Below are positions 21,115 to 30,651 of a DNA stretch of 64,000 nucleotides, piece by piece. The stretch's first letter is position 1, and the number at the start of each line of letters is the position of its first letter. The notes beneath the pieces were generated by a model. It did not search any database. It saw only the letters and a list, made by a program, of their open reading frames with translations, and was not told where the DNA came from. The translations under genes were made by a program, and so were the position numbers. Origin of the DNA: Sulfolobus tengchongensis (GTDB lineage: Archaea; Thermoproteota; Thermoprotei_A; Sulfolobales; Sulfolobaceae); contig NZ_CP146016.1 of NCBI RefSeq assembly GCF_036967215.1, positions 2,109,337 through 2,173,336 of the forward strand, given 5' to 3'.

Positions 21115-22200
21115 ATGAGTATCGATGAAAAGTTACATCTCATAACGAGAAATACCGCTGAGATTATAACTGTAGACGAGCTGAAGAAAAAAATAGAGAA
21201 TAATAATAAATTAAAAGGCTACATAGGTTTCGAACCAAGTGGATTATTCCACATTGGATGGCTAATTTGGACTCAAAAGGTAAAGGACTTGATAGATGCA
21301 GGAGTTAATATGACCATATTAAGAGCTACATGGCATGCATGGATCAATGATAAACTAGGCGGTGATATGAATCTAATTAAGATGGCCGCCGATTATACGA
21401 TAGAGGTAATACGAAATTATGGAGTTGACGTCTCTAAATTAAACATAGTAGATGCTGACGATATGGTTAAAGACAAGGATTATTGGGCTTTAGTTATAAA
21501 AGTGGCAAAAAATGCTAGCTTGGCTAGGATAAAGAGAGCGTTAACTATAATGGGAAGAAAAGCAGAAGAAGCTGAGATAGACGCTTCAAAACTCATATAT
21601 CCTGCTATGCAAGTGAGTGATATATTCTATCTTGATTTAGATATCGCATTAGGTGGTACAGATCAGAGAAAAGCTCACATGTTAGCAAGGGACGTAGCGG
21701 AAAAAATGGGCAAAAAAAAGGTAATATCAATACATACCCCACTTCTAGTAGGTCTGCAAGGAGGACAAAGAATGAGTATAGTAGAAGGGATGGATGAGGA
21801 TGATATACAAGCTGAAATAAAGATGAGTAAGTCAAAACCAGAGTCTGCAATTTTCGTTAACGACAGTAAGGAAGACGTTGAGAGGAAGATTATGGGCGCG
21901 TACTGCCCTAAGGGTGTAGCGGAAAATAACCCAGTACTCCAAATATTGAAATATATTATATTCCCACGCTATAATAATATAAAAATAGAAAGAGATATTA
22001 AATATGGTGGAGATGTAGAATTCAGAAGCTATGAGGATCTGGAGAAAGCGTACATTGAAGGAAAAATTCACCCAATGGATTTAAAGAGGGCTACTGCGAG
22101 AAAATTAAATGAAGTACTAGAACCCATAAGAAAAAGTTTAGAAAAGAAAGTTGAATTCGAAGAAATGATTCAAAAAATATCTAAAAATGTCACAAGGTAA
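21115..22200 (+). CDS. tyrS: Tyrosyl-tRNA synthetase
   Basis: A 361-residue class I synthetase that charges tRNA-Tyr. The HIGH-like motif is GFEPSGLFHIGWL (about 39-51), the tyrosine pocket is YPAMQVSDIFYLDLDIALGGTDQRKAHMLARD, and the KMSKS loop is KMSKSKPESAIF. Length and form are archaeal (close to TrpRS/eukaryotic TyrRS). The ATG at 21115 gives MSIDEKLHLITRN; a TTG five codons upstream is possible but less likely. The 3' end overlaps dnaG by 14 nt. Confidence 0.93.
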   Translation: MSIDEKLHLITRNTAEIITVDELKKKIENNNKLKGYIGFEPSGLFHIGWLIWTQKVKDLIDAGVNMTILRATWHAWINDKLGGDMNLIKMAADYTIEVIRNYGVDVSKLNIVDADDMVKDKDYWALVIKVAKNASLARIKRALTIMGRKAEEAEIDASKLIYPAMQVSDIFYLDLDIALGGTDQRKAHMLARDVAEKMGKKKVISIHTPLLVGLQGGQRMSIVEGMDEDDIQAEIKMSKSKPESAIFVNDSKEDVERKIMGAYCPKGVAENNPVLQILKYIIFPRYNNIKIERDIKYGGDVEFRSYEDLEKAYIEGKIHPMDLKRATARKLNEVLEPIRKSLEKKVEFEEMIQKISKNVTR

Positions 22201-23422
22201 TGTAAAGGTGAGTTTCCAAATGAAATACAATATAAGATTAAAATTTGAAGTAGAGGGTATAGTTGAAAAAACCGACGTAATAGGTGCAATATTCGGCCAG
22301 ACTGAAAACTTATTTGGTGATGAATTTGATTTAAGGGAATTACAAGATAAAGGAAGATTAGGAAGAATCATAGTAGAAGTTAAGACCAAAGGCGGTAAGA
22401 GTGAAGGAGAGGTAATAATACCATCTAATCTAGATAGAATAGAAACCGCGTTAATTGCGTCGATGGTAGAAAGCGTAGATAAAGTAGGGCCATATAACTC
22501 GAAGTTCGAACTAGTAGAAATAGAAGATATACGTGCTGAAAAACTCAAAAAAATCATAGAAAGAGCAAAAGGAATCTTATCAAGTTGGAGCAAAGAGAGA
22601 TCTTTAGATATTAAAGAAGTATTAAACGAGATAAGCAGTGCGGTCAAAGTCGGGGAAATAACTGAGTATGGACCAGAAAAATTACCTGCAGGACCAGATG
22701 TAGATAAAGATCCTAATCTAATAATTGTTGAGGGAAGAGCAGATGTGATAAATCTGCTAAGATATGGTTATAGAAACGTAATTGCAATTGAAGGAGCTAC
22801 ATCAAGAATCCCAGAAACTGTAATTAATTTATCAAAAATGAAAAAAACAGTAATAGCTTTTCTAGATGGTGACCACGGTGGAGATCTTATTCTAAAAGAA
22901 TTACTAAGTAATAATGTCAAAATAGATTTTGTTGCCAGAGCTCCAGTAGGAAGGGAAGTAGAGGAATTGACTGGAAAGGAAATAGCAAAGGCATTATCTA
23001 ATATGATACCACTATCGCAATATCTAAAGAAGCTTCAAGAGGCAGAACAAGCTATTGCTAAAAATATAGCAAAGGAAGAAGAGTCTGCACGAGTAGAAAC
23101 TAGCCAATTAGTTCAAATAGCATTACCACAAAATATTTTGGAGGAAGTCAAAAAATTACCGGGTACATTAGAAGGAGTTCTTTATGATAGTAATTGGAAT
23201 TTGATTGAAAGAGTTCAAGTAAGAGACATAATACCTAAATTGGAGGCCTATCAAGATAATAAGGTATCTTATATAATATTTGACGGAGTGATTACACAAC
23301 GATTATTAGACTTAGCATCTCAAAAGAACGTTAAAATGATAATAGGAGCAAGAATAGGAGGAATAAATAAAAGACCGCAAAACGTTGATATATTAACGTT
23401 TACTGATATCATTTCTTCTTAG
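22187..23422 (+). CDS. dnaG: DnaG-like primase/exosome-associated protein
   Basis: A 411-residue archaeal DnaG. The N-terminal third (MKYNIRLKFEVEGIVEKTDVIGAIFGQTENLFG and on) is the archaea-specific module, and the central Toprim domain has NLIIVEGRADVINLLRYGYRN (catalytic Glu) and VIAFLDGDHGGDLILKEL (DxD). In Sulfolobus the protein can make short RNA primers and is a stable, poly(A)-favouring part of the RNA exosome. It reads from the ATG at 22187 or possibly from MKYNIR at 22220. It overlaps tyrS by 14 nt, and its 3' end overlaps polB3 convergently by 14 nt. Confidence 0.94.
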   Translation: MSQGNVKVSFQMKYNIRLKFEVEGIVEKTDVIGAIFGQTENLFGDEFDLRELQDKGRLGRIIVEVKTKGGKSEGEVIIPSNLDRIETALIASMVESVDKVGPYNSKFELVEIEDIRAEKLKKIIERAKGILSSWSKERSLDIKEVLNEISSAVKVGEITEYGPEKLPAGPDVDKDPNLIIVEGRADVINLLRYGYRNVIAIEGATSRIPETVINLSKMKKTVIAFLDGDHGGDLILKELLSNNVKIDFVARAPVGREVEELTGKEIAKALSNMIPLSQYLKKLQEAEQAIAKNIAKEEESARVETSQLVQIALPQNILEEVKKLPGTLEGVLYDSNWNLIERVQVRDIIPKLEAYQDNKVSYIIFDGVITQRLLDLASQKNVKMIIGARIGGINKRPQNVDILTFTDIISS

Positions 23423-25769
23423 ATGATCCGAAGAAATCTAAGATATCCGTTATACTAGTTTTTTTAAGCTTTTCTTCATCAACTCCAAGAGATCTAAGTA
23501 GTCTTGAAGATTCAGATAAAATTTGGTTAATATAGTATTCTATATCTATCCTGTTTTTCTCCTTAATTAAAAAATACGGCTCTGCCCTATCTGCAACTCT
23601 CCCAGCGCCCTTAACTATTACAAAGCCTATCTTTGAACCTACACTAACAGGGTAATTAGCACTAATTGCCTTTTTTGCTGCAACAATGTGAGGAGCGGTG
23701 GTTTTACTCGTAGCCAGGTCAGTATCTATGTATCTCCAGGTTACCAATTCTTCAATGCTATATTCTCCTCTCCTTAATCTTATCATAGTGGCTCTTACTA
23801 ACTTTATAGCTTTTGTAACATCTCCATCAATTAATATTGTCTCTACTATTTTTCTTTGTAAGTCTTTAGTTAATTCACAGAGATTCTTATTATTCCTTTG
23901 TAATCCTACAATATCTATTTTATTCTTATCTGTTAATCCCACAAATCTTCCAAATTTATCTATTATTAGTAAAGTTTTATAGATTTTCTGTACCTCTATC
24001 TCTAAGCCATATAGGGAATTTAACCTGTTTACTAATTCAACTAATTTATCGTTAGATCCTTTTACGAATATCGATCTATTATCAGCATATATTATTTCAA
24101 ATCCAGAATTGCCGATCAAATTTATCAGTGTCCTAATAGTATGTTTGCCCCATTCTTCTACTGCTTCGGATATCTCCTTTGAGTACCATCGTGAGTTTAC
24201 AAAATTAATATAATCATTGAAATTATTTAGAATCATCTTAATTGCTCTCAATTTGTTCTCTAGCTCACCTAAACTTTCACCAATATCGCCTTTTTTCAGT
24301 TTTTCTTCAGTAATTCGCATTACATTATCCAATTTATCTAGAATTAATTTATAAAAACTCGGAGGTTCTTTTCTAAATTTATAACTTGAATCTGGCGATA
24401 AATAACAATTCTCACATAAATCTTTGATTAAAGCGTCTGGACCAATATTAAACTTTCTGATTACTGAAGGATAGACTGATGTCACGTCTAACACATAAAC
24501 GTGTTCCTTATGAATTCCAATTTTAGGTTCTATAAGCAAATCACTCTTTTTCAAAGAATCCTTACTGACATTTACGTTTTCCACCTTAGTTGGAACTAAT
24601 TCTCCGAGTTGAATTGCCTCTCTTATCACTAGCGATTCAATCCTACTTCCCCAACTAGCTGATGATAACTGATCTAAAGGCAGACCAATTATTTTGACTA
24701 ATTCCTCATACAAGGGAAGCAAAGAATTGCTTAATAGGTAAATAGATTTAGCGTTATCTAAGCTATATTGTTTTACTAATTCCCTATTTTTAATATCGTC
24801 CCAATATTTAGATATCTCGTACCAATTTAATATAGTTCTTTTAGATTTAGGAATTATATTTAAGTAATCTGCGACGTCGATCAAATCTTTATTTTCGGTT
24901 CCTAATATGTCTGCAATCAAATCTGCAAGATCTACGTTAAGTCTTCCTACTATCGAGTAATGACCATATGTACCTTGACTTACTTCAGTACCTATCTTTC
25001 TTCCTATATCAAGTTTTATTCCTAATGTTTTCGCTCTATCTAAAACGTAGCTCCAATGGAAAAAATTTGTATTATATCCAACAATTAGATCAGGGTCATA
25101 TTCTATTACCTTACTAACGAAATTCCTTAAAAGCTTTAAATCGTCTTTAGCGTCATCCACGCTTAACTGCGTACTTCCATCTCTTCCCCACAAACTTATT
25201 AGTATTATTGGATCTTTTCTAGGATTTGGAGAGCCGTACTTATTATAGATTTGTATGTCAATTGCAAGTATTTTCAGTTCTGGTATCTTACCCTCATATC
25301 TAGAAATAATCTTATTTAATTCATATACCTTAGGTGTACGCATATCTCCTGATTTAACTTCACTTACCTCAGCAGTAAACCAAGTGAAATGTCTAAGATT
25401 CATATCAATTGAATATCTCATAGTAAAACGAATATCTGCATCAAAGATTCCTTTTACACCATTTATTTGCGCGATTATTTTTCTATATCCCCTAATTTGC
25501 GACGGTATTAATGTTTGTAGCATTAAAGCATTTACTACATTATTAAGGTATCTTTTTTGAACCTTATTTATTGAAATTAAGCCGATTTTTCTTATATTTT
25601 CAATGATTTCATTCTCATTACCCTCATAAGTCACATAGAAATATGGTCTAAAATTCTTCTCTAATACGACACATCGATTTCCTTCCTCATCAATGCCCCA
25701 AATGTAAACTATTGGTTTATCATCTTTTATCTCATAGGAGAAGTCTAATATAAAGAAATTCTTTATCAT
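23409..25769 (-). CDS. polB3: Family B DNA polymerase 3 (PolB3/Dpo3) with degraded active-site motifs
   Basis: A 786-residue family B polymerase with N-terminal, exonuclease and polymerase regions in normal order. Motif A is LDVTSVYPS (Asp428). Motif C is YADNRS (561-566), where the usual second Asp of DTD is Arg565. Motif B around 505-520 reads KMILNNFND in place of Kx3NSxYG. In the exonuclease, motif I is AIDIQ (Glu replaced by Gln173), motif II YNTNFFHW (Asp replaced by His238) and motif III YSLDN (Asp replaced by Asn339). Both activities should be weak or absent. Length is conserved and the frame is intact, which suggests a retained structural role. S. solfataricus Dpo3 is similarly degraded as I remember it. 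Confidence 0.92.
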   Translation of the reverse strand: MIKNFFILDFSYEIKDDKPIVYIWGIDEEGNRCVVLEKNFRPYFYVTYEGNENEIIENIRKIGLISINKVQKRYLNNVVNALMLQTLIPSQIRGYRKIIAQINGVKGIFDADIRFTMRYSIDMNLRHFTWFTAEVSEVKSGDMRTPKVYELNKIISRYEGKIPELKILAIDIQIYNKYGSPNPRKDPIILISLWGRDGSTQLSVDDAKDDLKLLRNFVSKVIEYDPDLIVGYNTNFFHWSYVLDRAKTLGIKLDIGRKIGTEVSQGTYGHYSIVGRLNVDLADLIADILGTENKDLIDVADYLNIIPKSKRTILNWYEISKYWDDIKNRELVKQYSLDNAKSIYLLSNSLLPLYEELVKIIGLPLDQLSSASWGSRIESLVIREAIQLGELVPTKVENVNVSKDSLKKSDLLIEPKIGIHKEHVYVLDVTSVYPSVIRKFNIGPDALIKDLCENCYLSPDSSYKFRKEPPSFYKLILDKLDNVMRITEEKLKKGDIGESLGELENKLRAIKMILNNFNDYINFVNSRWYSKEISEAVEEWGKHTIRTLINLIGNSGFEIIYADNRSIFVKGSNDKLVELVNRLNSLYGLEIEVQKIYKTLLIIDKFGRFVGLTDKNKIDIVGLQRNNKNLCELTKDLQRKIVETILIDGDVTKAIKLVRATMIRLRRGEYSIEELVTWRYIDTDLATSKTTAPHIVAAKKAISANYPVSVGSKIGFVIVKGAGRVADRAEPYFLIKEKNRIDIEYYINQILSESSRLLRSLGVDEEKLKKTSITDILDFFGSSKKK

Positions 25770-25819
25770 ATATTACTAATTAATAGTGAGGGTTTTTAAT
25801 CTATTTAAAATTTTGATAC

Positions 25820-26275
25820 TCAGTCTAGAAATTTATAATATAAATTCTTTATCATAACAAAGGCATGTTTGCCTCTTCCGTAATAATTTTTACGTAAATA
25901 AGATATTATATACCCATTAGTGTAATAGAAAGAAATAGCTGACAAGTTACTTATACTAACTTCAAGATAGGAATATCTTGCCCCATTTTGTTTAAATCTT
26001 TGTTCAATTTCATTTAATAATTCACTACCGATACCTTGGTTCCTATATTCCGGCTTTACAGCTATCGAGACAATGTGACCTCTATACCCATATTGAATTA
26101 TACCTATAACGTACCCTACTACCTTATCTCCATTTTTAGCTACCAAATAAAGCTTGCTAGCCAAAAATAGATATGCCCGCAATAATGAATATGGATAAGG
26201 ATTATCAAAGCTTTTTGATTCTATTTCGTATATTTGATTCAAATCAGCTTCTGTCGCATCAGCTATAATTACCAT
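25820..26275 (-). CDS. GNAT-family N-acetyltransferase (RimI-like)
   Basis: A 151-residue acetyl-CoA-dependent N-acetyltransferase. The core signature VSIAVKPEYRNQGIGSELLNEIE (about 70-92) holds the Q/RxxGxG pyrophosphate loop, followed by YLEVSISNLSAISFYYTNGY, typical of RimI/Ard1-like protein acetylases. The ATG at 26275 is preferred over a TTG two codons upstream. It is divergent from pelota with only about 18 nt between the starts, so their promoters overlap. Confidence 0.88.
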   Translation of the reverse strand: MVIIADATEADLNQIYEIESKSFDNPYPYSLLRAYLFLASKLYLVAKNGDKVVGYVIGIIQYGYRGHIVSIAVKPEYRNQGIGSELLNEIEQRFKQNGARYSYLEVSISNLSAISFYYTNGYIISYLRKNYYGRGKHAFVMIKNLYYKFLD

Positions 26276-26293
26276 GATCAATAAATTATAGTT

Positions 26294-27328
26294 GTGAGGA
26301 TATTAGAATTTGATGAAAAACGTCAAGCAATGAGACTACACATAGAGTCAGAAGACGACTTATGGCTATTACACCTAATTTTAGAAAAAGGTGATAGTGT
26401 AGTAGCGAAAACAACTAGAGATGTAGGATTGGGAAAAGAAAGTCGAAGAGTGCCAATGACTATCGTACTCAAAGTCGACTATACCGAATTTCAAGAATTC
26501 ACAAATAGATTGCGAATACATGGAATAATAGAAGACGCTCCAGAAAAATTTGGCATTAAGGGGGCACATCATACAATAAACTTGGATATAGGTGATGAAA
26601 TAATAATTATAAAACAGCAATGGAATAAATATGTAGTAGACAGACTTAAAAAACAAGCTAGTAAAAGAAGTAAAGTTTTAATTGCATTGGTAGATTTCGA
26701 CGAATATTTAATTGCTATTCCATATGATCAAGGAATAAAAATACTTTCAGAAAAATCATTAAAATCACTAAGCGAAGAAGAAGGGGTTATTGAGGAAAAT
26801 GCTAATGAAATAACTAAGGAACTTGAAATTTACATAAGTCAATACAATCCGGACGCAATACTTATAGCAGGCCCGGGATTTTTTAAGGAAGAAGTTGCAA
26901 AAAAATTAGGCAATATAATTAAAAATAAAAAAATATACGTTGATAGTGTTTCATCTGCTTCTAGGGCTGGGCTTCATGAAATACTGAGGCGCGAAATCAT
27001 AGATAAGATAATGACAGATTATGAAATTGCAATTGGGGTAAAACAGATGGAGAAGGCCATGGAACTTTTAGTCAAACAACCAGAGTTAGTAACTTACGGC
27101 ATACAACAAGTAAAAGAAGCGTCACAGTTGGGTGCTGTACAAACTGTTCTAGTCATAGAGGACTTTTTATCCGCAGACGAGCAACAAAGGCTGGAAATTG
27201 AAAAATTATTGGAGGAAATAGAAAGTAAGAAAGGCGAAATAATACTAGTACCTAAAGAATCACCTATATATTACCAGTTAAGAAATCTGACCGGTATACT
27301 AGCTATCTTGAGATTTAGAATAAATTAA
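26294..27328 (+). CDS. pelA: Pelota (Dom34/aPelota) mRNA surveillance factor
   Basis: A 344-residue homolog of eukaryotic Dom34, which with aABCE1 and aEF1A rescues stalled ribosomes. The N-terminal Sm-like domain begins [27 protein letters not shown]. The middle eRF1-like domain contains [15 protein letters not shown] and [14 protein letters not shown], and the C-terminal domain has [15 protein letters not shown]. The start is the GTG at 26294. The 3' end overlaps the radical SAM gene convergently by 30 nt. Confidence 0.95.
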   Translation: MRILEFDEKRQAMRLHIESEDDLWLLHLILEKGDSVVAKTTRDVGLGKESRRVPMTIVLKVDYTEFQEFTNRLRIHGIIEDAPEKFGIKGAHHTINLDIGDEIIIIKQQWNKYVVDRLKKQASKRSKVLIALVDFDEYLIAIPYDQGIKILSEKSLKSLSEEEGVIEENANEITKELEIYISQYNPDAILIAGPGFFKEEVAKKLGNIIKNKKIYVDSVSSASRAGLHEILRREIIDKIMTDYEIAIGVKQMEKAMELLVKQPELVTYGIQQVKEASQLGAVQTVLVIEDFLSADEQQRLEIEKLLEEIESKKGEIILVPKESPIYYQLRNLTGILAILRFRIN

Positions 27329-28351
27329 CTTTTCCGATACTCTTAATCTCCTAGAATCTGGATGCTCTTCGACTACATAAATTTCGTCTATTAATTCCTT
27401 GTATTCTGCTATTATATGATTAATAAGAGATGGAGATGTTACATATTCATTTTTACTGATAGGTGATCCTAAGTCCTCTAGATCTGGTACCGGCATTCTC
27501 ACTCTAACTATTGCTCTTACTATTGTTGCCTCATTAGTGTATTCTTCATAAGGTTTAGAGTTGTATTTAATTATTCTAAAGAATCTACTTCTTGTCTCAA
27601 CGAGATCCTTATATATAGAACTACAATAATGAACAGTTATTCTTCTTTCTTCTTCAAATCTCTTTAAAACGTCTAAAGCGGTCTCAAAACTACCTTTTAC
27701 ACCAGTTATACCATGTTTGGCATGAAATCCTTTACCATTTAAATGTAAATAATTTCTGGAATTTAACTCCAATTCGTTTAAGTTAACAAATTTTACATTA
27801 TTTTCAATAGCCCACTTTATAAGCTTGATTATCCTATCATTGTCATTAGGAATAGCAGGTAATTCTAAGCCAACATCAATATTATATTTTAAAGCAACCC
27901 TTATTGCATTTAGATATTGTTCTTTAATAGGGTGAAAACGTATTTCGTCTAACCCTGCCCTAACTAACTCCCTCATTACATCATCATTAACGTATCGTCC
28001 TGTGGTGTATAGGTGAATATGAAAGTCAGAACCAAATTCGTCCTTTAATGTTCTAATTAATTCAACTAATCTGTCTATTTTAAGAATAGGATCTCCACCA
28101 GTTATTCCTGCACCTAAAGCCTTCATTCTATACGCTTCATATATTACGTCCATGACATCAACTACTTCGCTTTCATTTGCATATATTTTGTCTTTTCCAA
28201 ATCTATCTTCACTTACAGGGCAATAATAGCAGTTATCATCACATTCCCCTGTTATAAATAGAACTAACTTTGCTCCTAATCGACATAACTCGCATCCTTT
28301 AGGTAATTTGCCAGTATAAAGGCCTATCTCCGGATTTCCTGTAATACTCAA
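27299..28351 (-). CDS. Radical SAM protein (COG2108-like)
   Basis: A 350-residue radical SAM enzyme. The cluster motif is [14 protein letters not shown] (Cys37, Cys41, Cys44; CxxxCxxC), followed by [11 protein letters not shown] (SAM-binding GGD/E), [18 protein letters not shown] and [10 protein letters not shown] second Cys pair, CELC, precedes the cluster at 20-23. It resembles archaeal proteins annotated as related to pyruvate formate-lyase activase; the reaction is unknown. It starts at a TTG and overlaps the DUF1122 gene by 53 nt, an unusually long same-strand overlap. Confidence 0.8.
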   Translation of the reverse strand: MSITGNPEIGLYTGKLPKGCELCRLGAKLVLFITGECDDNCYYCPVSEDRFGKDKIYANESEVVDVMDVIYEAYRMKALGAGITGGDPILKIDRLVELIRTLKDEFGSDFHIHLYTTGRYVNDDVMRELVRAGLDEIRFHPIKEQYLNAIRVALKYNIDVGLELPAIPNDNDRIIKLIKWAIENNVKFVNLNELELNSRNYLHLNGKGFHAKHGITGVKGSFETALDVLKRFEEERRITVHYCSSIYKDLVETRSRFFRIIKYNSKPYEEYTNEATIVRAIVRVRMPVPDLEDLGSPISKNEYVTSPSLINHIIAEYKELIDEIYVVEEHPDSRRLRVSEKLIYSKSQDS

Positions 28352-28877
28352 TTATTTCCTCCACTTTCCTTATGATATTTTGATTTTTAACTTCTTTCTT
28401 TATCTCTTCCAACTGTCTTATTGCCTCATTTCTGTTTAGGGGCTTATTTGACTGAAGTTTTTGAAAGCCCTCATTTCCGCCCTCTGGAAAGTACCAATCC
28501 TTAAACCAAGTAAATCCAGCTGATAATAACGAAAAACCTAATGGAGTTTCAACGGGGTGGTTACCAACATATAACATATTGCGCGTTTCTTCATCTCTAA
28601 TATAAGTTACAAATAATTTTCCTCCCGGAGGTAGGAAATTGTATATAACTTTAAATAAATTCGCTTCCGCTTTTTCATTTCTTAAATAAGGATAATAGTC
28701 TATTTCTAGCCATGGTGTATAATAATCTCTGCCTTTAAAATAATTACACTTACCTATCAGTCTTCCATCATCTAAAAATAGGTCAAAGTATATAAGTTCC
28801 TTTATATGGGTGTTTCGTACATTTTTTATTTCTAATTTATGATTCTCATTAACACGTTTACCATTTAGCTCAAGCAT
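28299..28877 (-). CDS. DUF1122 family protein
   Basis: A 192-residue soluble protein that I recognise as a DUF1122 member. Middle segment: WLEIDYYPYLRNEKAEANLFKVIYNFLPPGGKLFVTYIRDEETRNML, then HPVETPLGFSLLSAGFTWFKDWYFPEGGNEG (about 120-150), rich in conserved aromatic residues. The stretch FLPPGGKLFVTYI looks like a methyltransferase-type beta-strand, but no SAM-binding glycine motif is visible. The C-terminus is helical. It lies between a nucleotidyltransferase (8-nt overlap) and a radical SAM protein (53-nt overlap), pointing to a shared pathway. Confidence 0.7.
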   Translation of the reverse strand: MLELNGKRVNENHKLEIKNVRNTHIKELIYFDLFLDDGRLIGKCNYFKGRDYYTPWLEIDYYPYLRNEKAEANLFKVIYNFLPPGGKLFVTYIRDEETRNMLYVGNHPVETPLGFSLLSAGFTWFKDWYFPEGGNEGFQKLQSNKPLNRNEAIRQLEEIKKEVKNQNIIRKVEEIIEYYRKSGDRPLYWQIT

Positions 28878-29526
28878 TTACCATCCTCTTAAAAAACTTA
28901 TTAGTTTTGTATATTTTGTTAAATGCGTCATATATACTTTCATTTCCATCTAGGTCATATCTTAAGAATATACCGCTATGTCCTCTTTCTGATCTTTTTA
29001 GCAGCAAATTCTTTCTTTCCATTATGGTATCTAGGGAAATTTTAAGCAATTTTGAGGCATAATCCTCATTTCCATCCAGCTGAATTTCCATATGTCCTTC
29101 TCTAGTTGGAATAATTAACATCAGTTTTTTATTAACACCTGCTACTCTCTTATTTTCCAAGAGACCCTTAAGTTCTATCATACCGCCGAATGCATAAAAT
29201 TCAATTTCTGTTCGTCTTAGTTTTCCTAAAGGAAATGATACAACAATTTTTTCCTCTTCATCAAATGAAAGGTACGCCTTAGGCACAGAATTAGGGGTCG
29301 CTTGAATAATATATTTATGGTGCACTTTTAATGTATCCAATATGATATAATTTGGATTAAATACAATGACGTCTATGTCACTTTTTTCATTAACGTCACC
29401 TCTAGCTACAGAACCGTAAACGAAACCTTCCATTCCATAGCGTTTCAATAAGTTTAAGACTTCTATAGCTGTGGTCCTTTTTTGGCTTAAAATTTGCCAA
29501 TGTTCCTTAGTATACTCTATTTGCAC
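28870..29526 (-). CDS. Nucleotidyltransferase domain protein (pol beta superfamily)
   Basis: A 218-residue protein with a minimal nucleotidyltransferase core: YGMEGFVYGSVARGDVNEKSDIDVIVFNP (about 31-59) has the GSxxRGD loop and the DID metal-binding pair. After the core the protein continues to about 215 residues, including FPLGKLRRTEIEFYAFGGMIEL (a third acidic residue, Glu) and a charged helical end. It starts at GTG 29526. It is the first gene of the NTase-DUF1122-radical SAM unit. The substrate is unknown; tRNA, protein AMPylation or a small molecule are all possible. Confidence 0.8.
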   Translation of the reverse strand: MQIEYTKEHWQILSQKRTTAIEVLNLLKRYGMEGFVYGSVARGDVNEKSDIDVIVFNPNYIILDTLKVHHKYIIQATPNSVPKAYLSFDEEEKIVVSFPLGKLRRTEIEFYAFGGMIELKGLLENKRVAGVNKKLMLIIPTREGHMEIQLDGNEDYASKLLKISLDTIMERKNLLLKRSERGHSGIFLRYDLDGNESIYDAFNKIYKTNKFFKRMVNA

Positions 29527-29559
29527 ATATTTTAAATTCCACTAGCTGTTATTAGATTT

Positions 29560-30651
29560 GTGGATAGTCTTTACTTATTTCTGATATTATTTGTTATCTT
29601 CTGGATTATAGTCTATGCCTTTAAAAAAAGATTGGAAAAATATAATTTGCTAGTTTATCCATTTTTTATCTTGTGGAGGAAGAAATCTAGAGAGTATTGG
29701 TTCCCTAAGTTTTCTAGATCAAAAATATATAAAGTTTATGAAAAATTAGCAATACCTCTAGGATTCTTACTCATGATAGGAGGAATAGCTACAATCTTAT
29801 ATGTTGTAATAGAAATGCTAACTATTAAACCAAATCAAACGCCAACTATCGCTCTAAGACCAATAATTCCCGGAGTCACTATAGGATTTTCACAACTGCC
29901 TTACATACTATTAGCAATAGGAGTCTCAGTAGCTATTCATGAAATCTTCCATGCGTTATCTGCAACATCTAATAACGTCAAGGTAAAAAATGGGGGAGTT
30001 CTACTACTTGGAATATTTCCCGGGGCATTTGTGGAACCAGATGATAATGATTTCAATAAAACTACGACTACTGCTAGACTTAAGATAATCGCAGCTGGAA
30101 TAGTAATCAACTTAATCCTTGCCTTAATATCTCTTCCATTATCTTTTGAACTTCCATATTTACCATCAGCCCTTTCTAAGGGAATAGAAATCGTCGGAGT
30201 CGTTCCAAATTCTCCTGCGTATAATGCTTCAATAAGTTCTGGAGATATAATATATTACGTTAATGGATTTCGTGTAACTACTTTAAATCAACTTCATCTG
30301 ATTTTAGAAAAATATAGTAATGTAATAATAACCCTTAGACTTTCTAATGGGACTTTTCATAACGTATCAGTAAATATTCCTAACCATCTTTTAGGAATTT
30401 ATGTAACATATTATATTCCAGATTATTTATTATCCATTCTGACATTCTTTACGTGGCTATTCATAGTTAACTTTAGTCTTGCACTATTTAACGCAGCACC
30501 TCTAGTGATAACTGATGGTGGAAAGTTACTTACTGAAGCTTTAAAGAAAATATTTGGAGAAAATGGAGAGAAAATTTCGTTCTACGTCCAGTCAGTGGTG
30601 TTGCTGATTTTCATATTCGCAATATTTTTGTCTAATCGTCCTCTAGGATAA
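29560..30651 (+). CDS. Site-2-protease-type intramembrane metalloprotease with PDZ domain
   Basis: A 363-residue M50-family protease in the cytoplasmic membrane. Zinc motif HEIFH (His127, Glu128, His131) is in a transmembrane helix; a second motif [11 protein letters not shown] near residue 315 supplies the Asp ligand. Between them lies one PDZ-like domain (about 203-270; [23 protein letters not shown]). Five or six hydrophobic segments are visible (about 4-21, 66-88, 113-126, 170-190, 285-310, 345-360). It would cleave membrane-tethered regulators or leftover signal peptides. The start is the GTG at 29560. The 3' end overlaps lysS convergently by 20 nt. Confidence 0.9.
   Translation: MDSLYLFLILFVIFWIIVYAFKKRLEKYNLLVYPFFILWRKKSREYWFPKFSRSKIYKVYEKLAIPLGFLLMIGGIATILYVVIEMLTIKPNQTPTIALRPIIPGVTIGFSQLPYILLAIGVSVAIHEIFHALSATSNNVKVKNGGVLLLGIFPGAFVEPDDNDFNKTTTTARLKIIAAGIVINLILALISLPLSFELPYLPSALSKGIEIVGVVPNSPAYNASISSGDIIYYVNGFRVTTLNQLHLILEKYSNVIITLRLSNGTFHNVSVNIPNHLLGIYVTYYIPDYLLSILTFFTWLFIVNFSLALFNAAPLVITDGGKLLTEALKKIFGENGEKISFYVQSVVLLIFIFAIFLSNRPLG

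Noticed and set aside
21605-22071. Two minus-strand frames of about 80 codons inside tyrS
   Set aside because: Antisense to a strongly supported synthetase gene, with improbable composition.
22138-22647. 169-codon minus-strand frame over tyrS and dnaG
   Set aside because: Antisense shadow, Ser/Leu/Asn-rich, with no motif.
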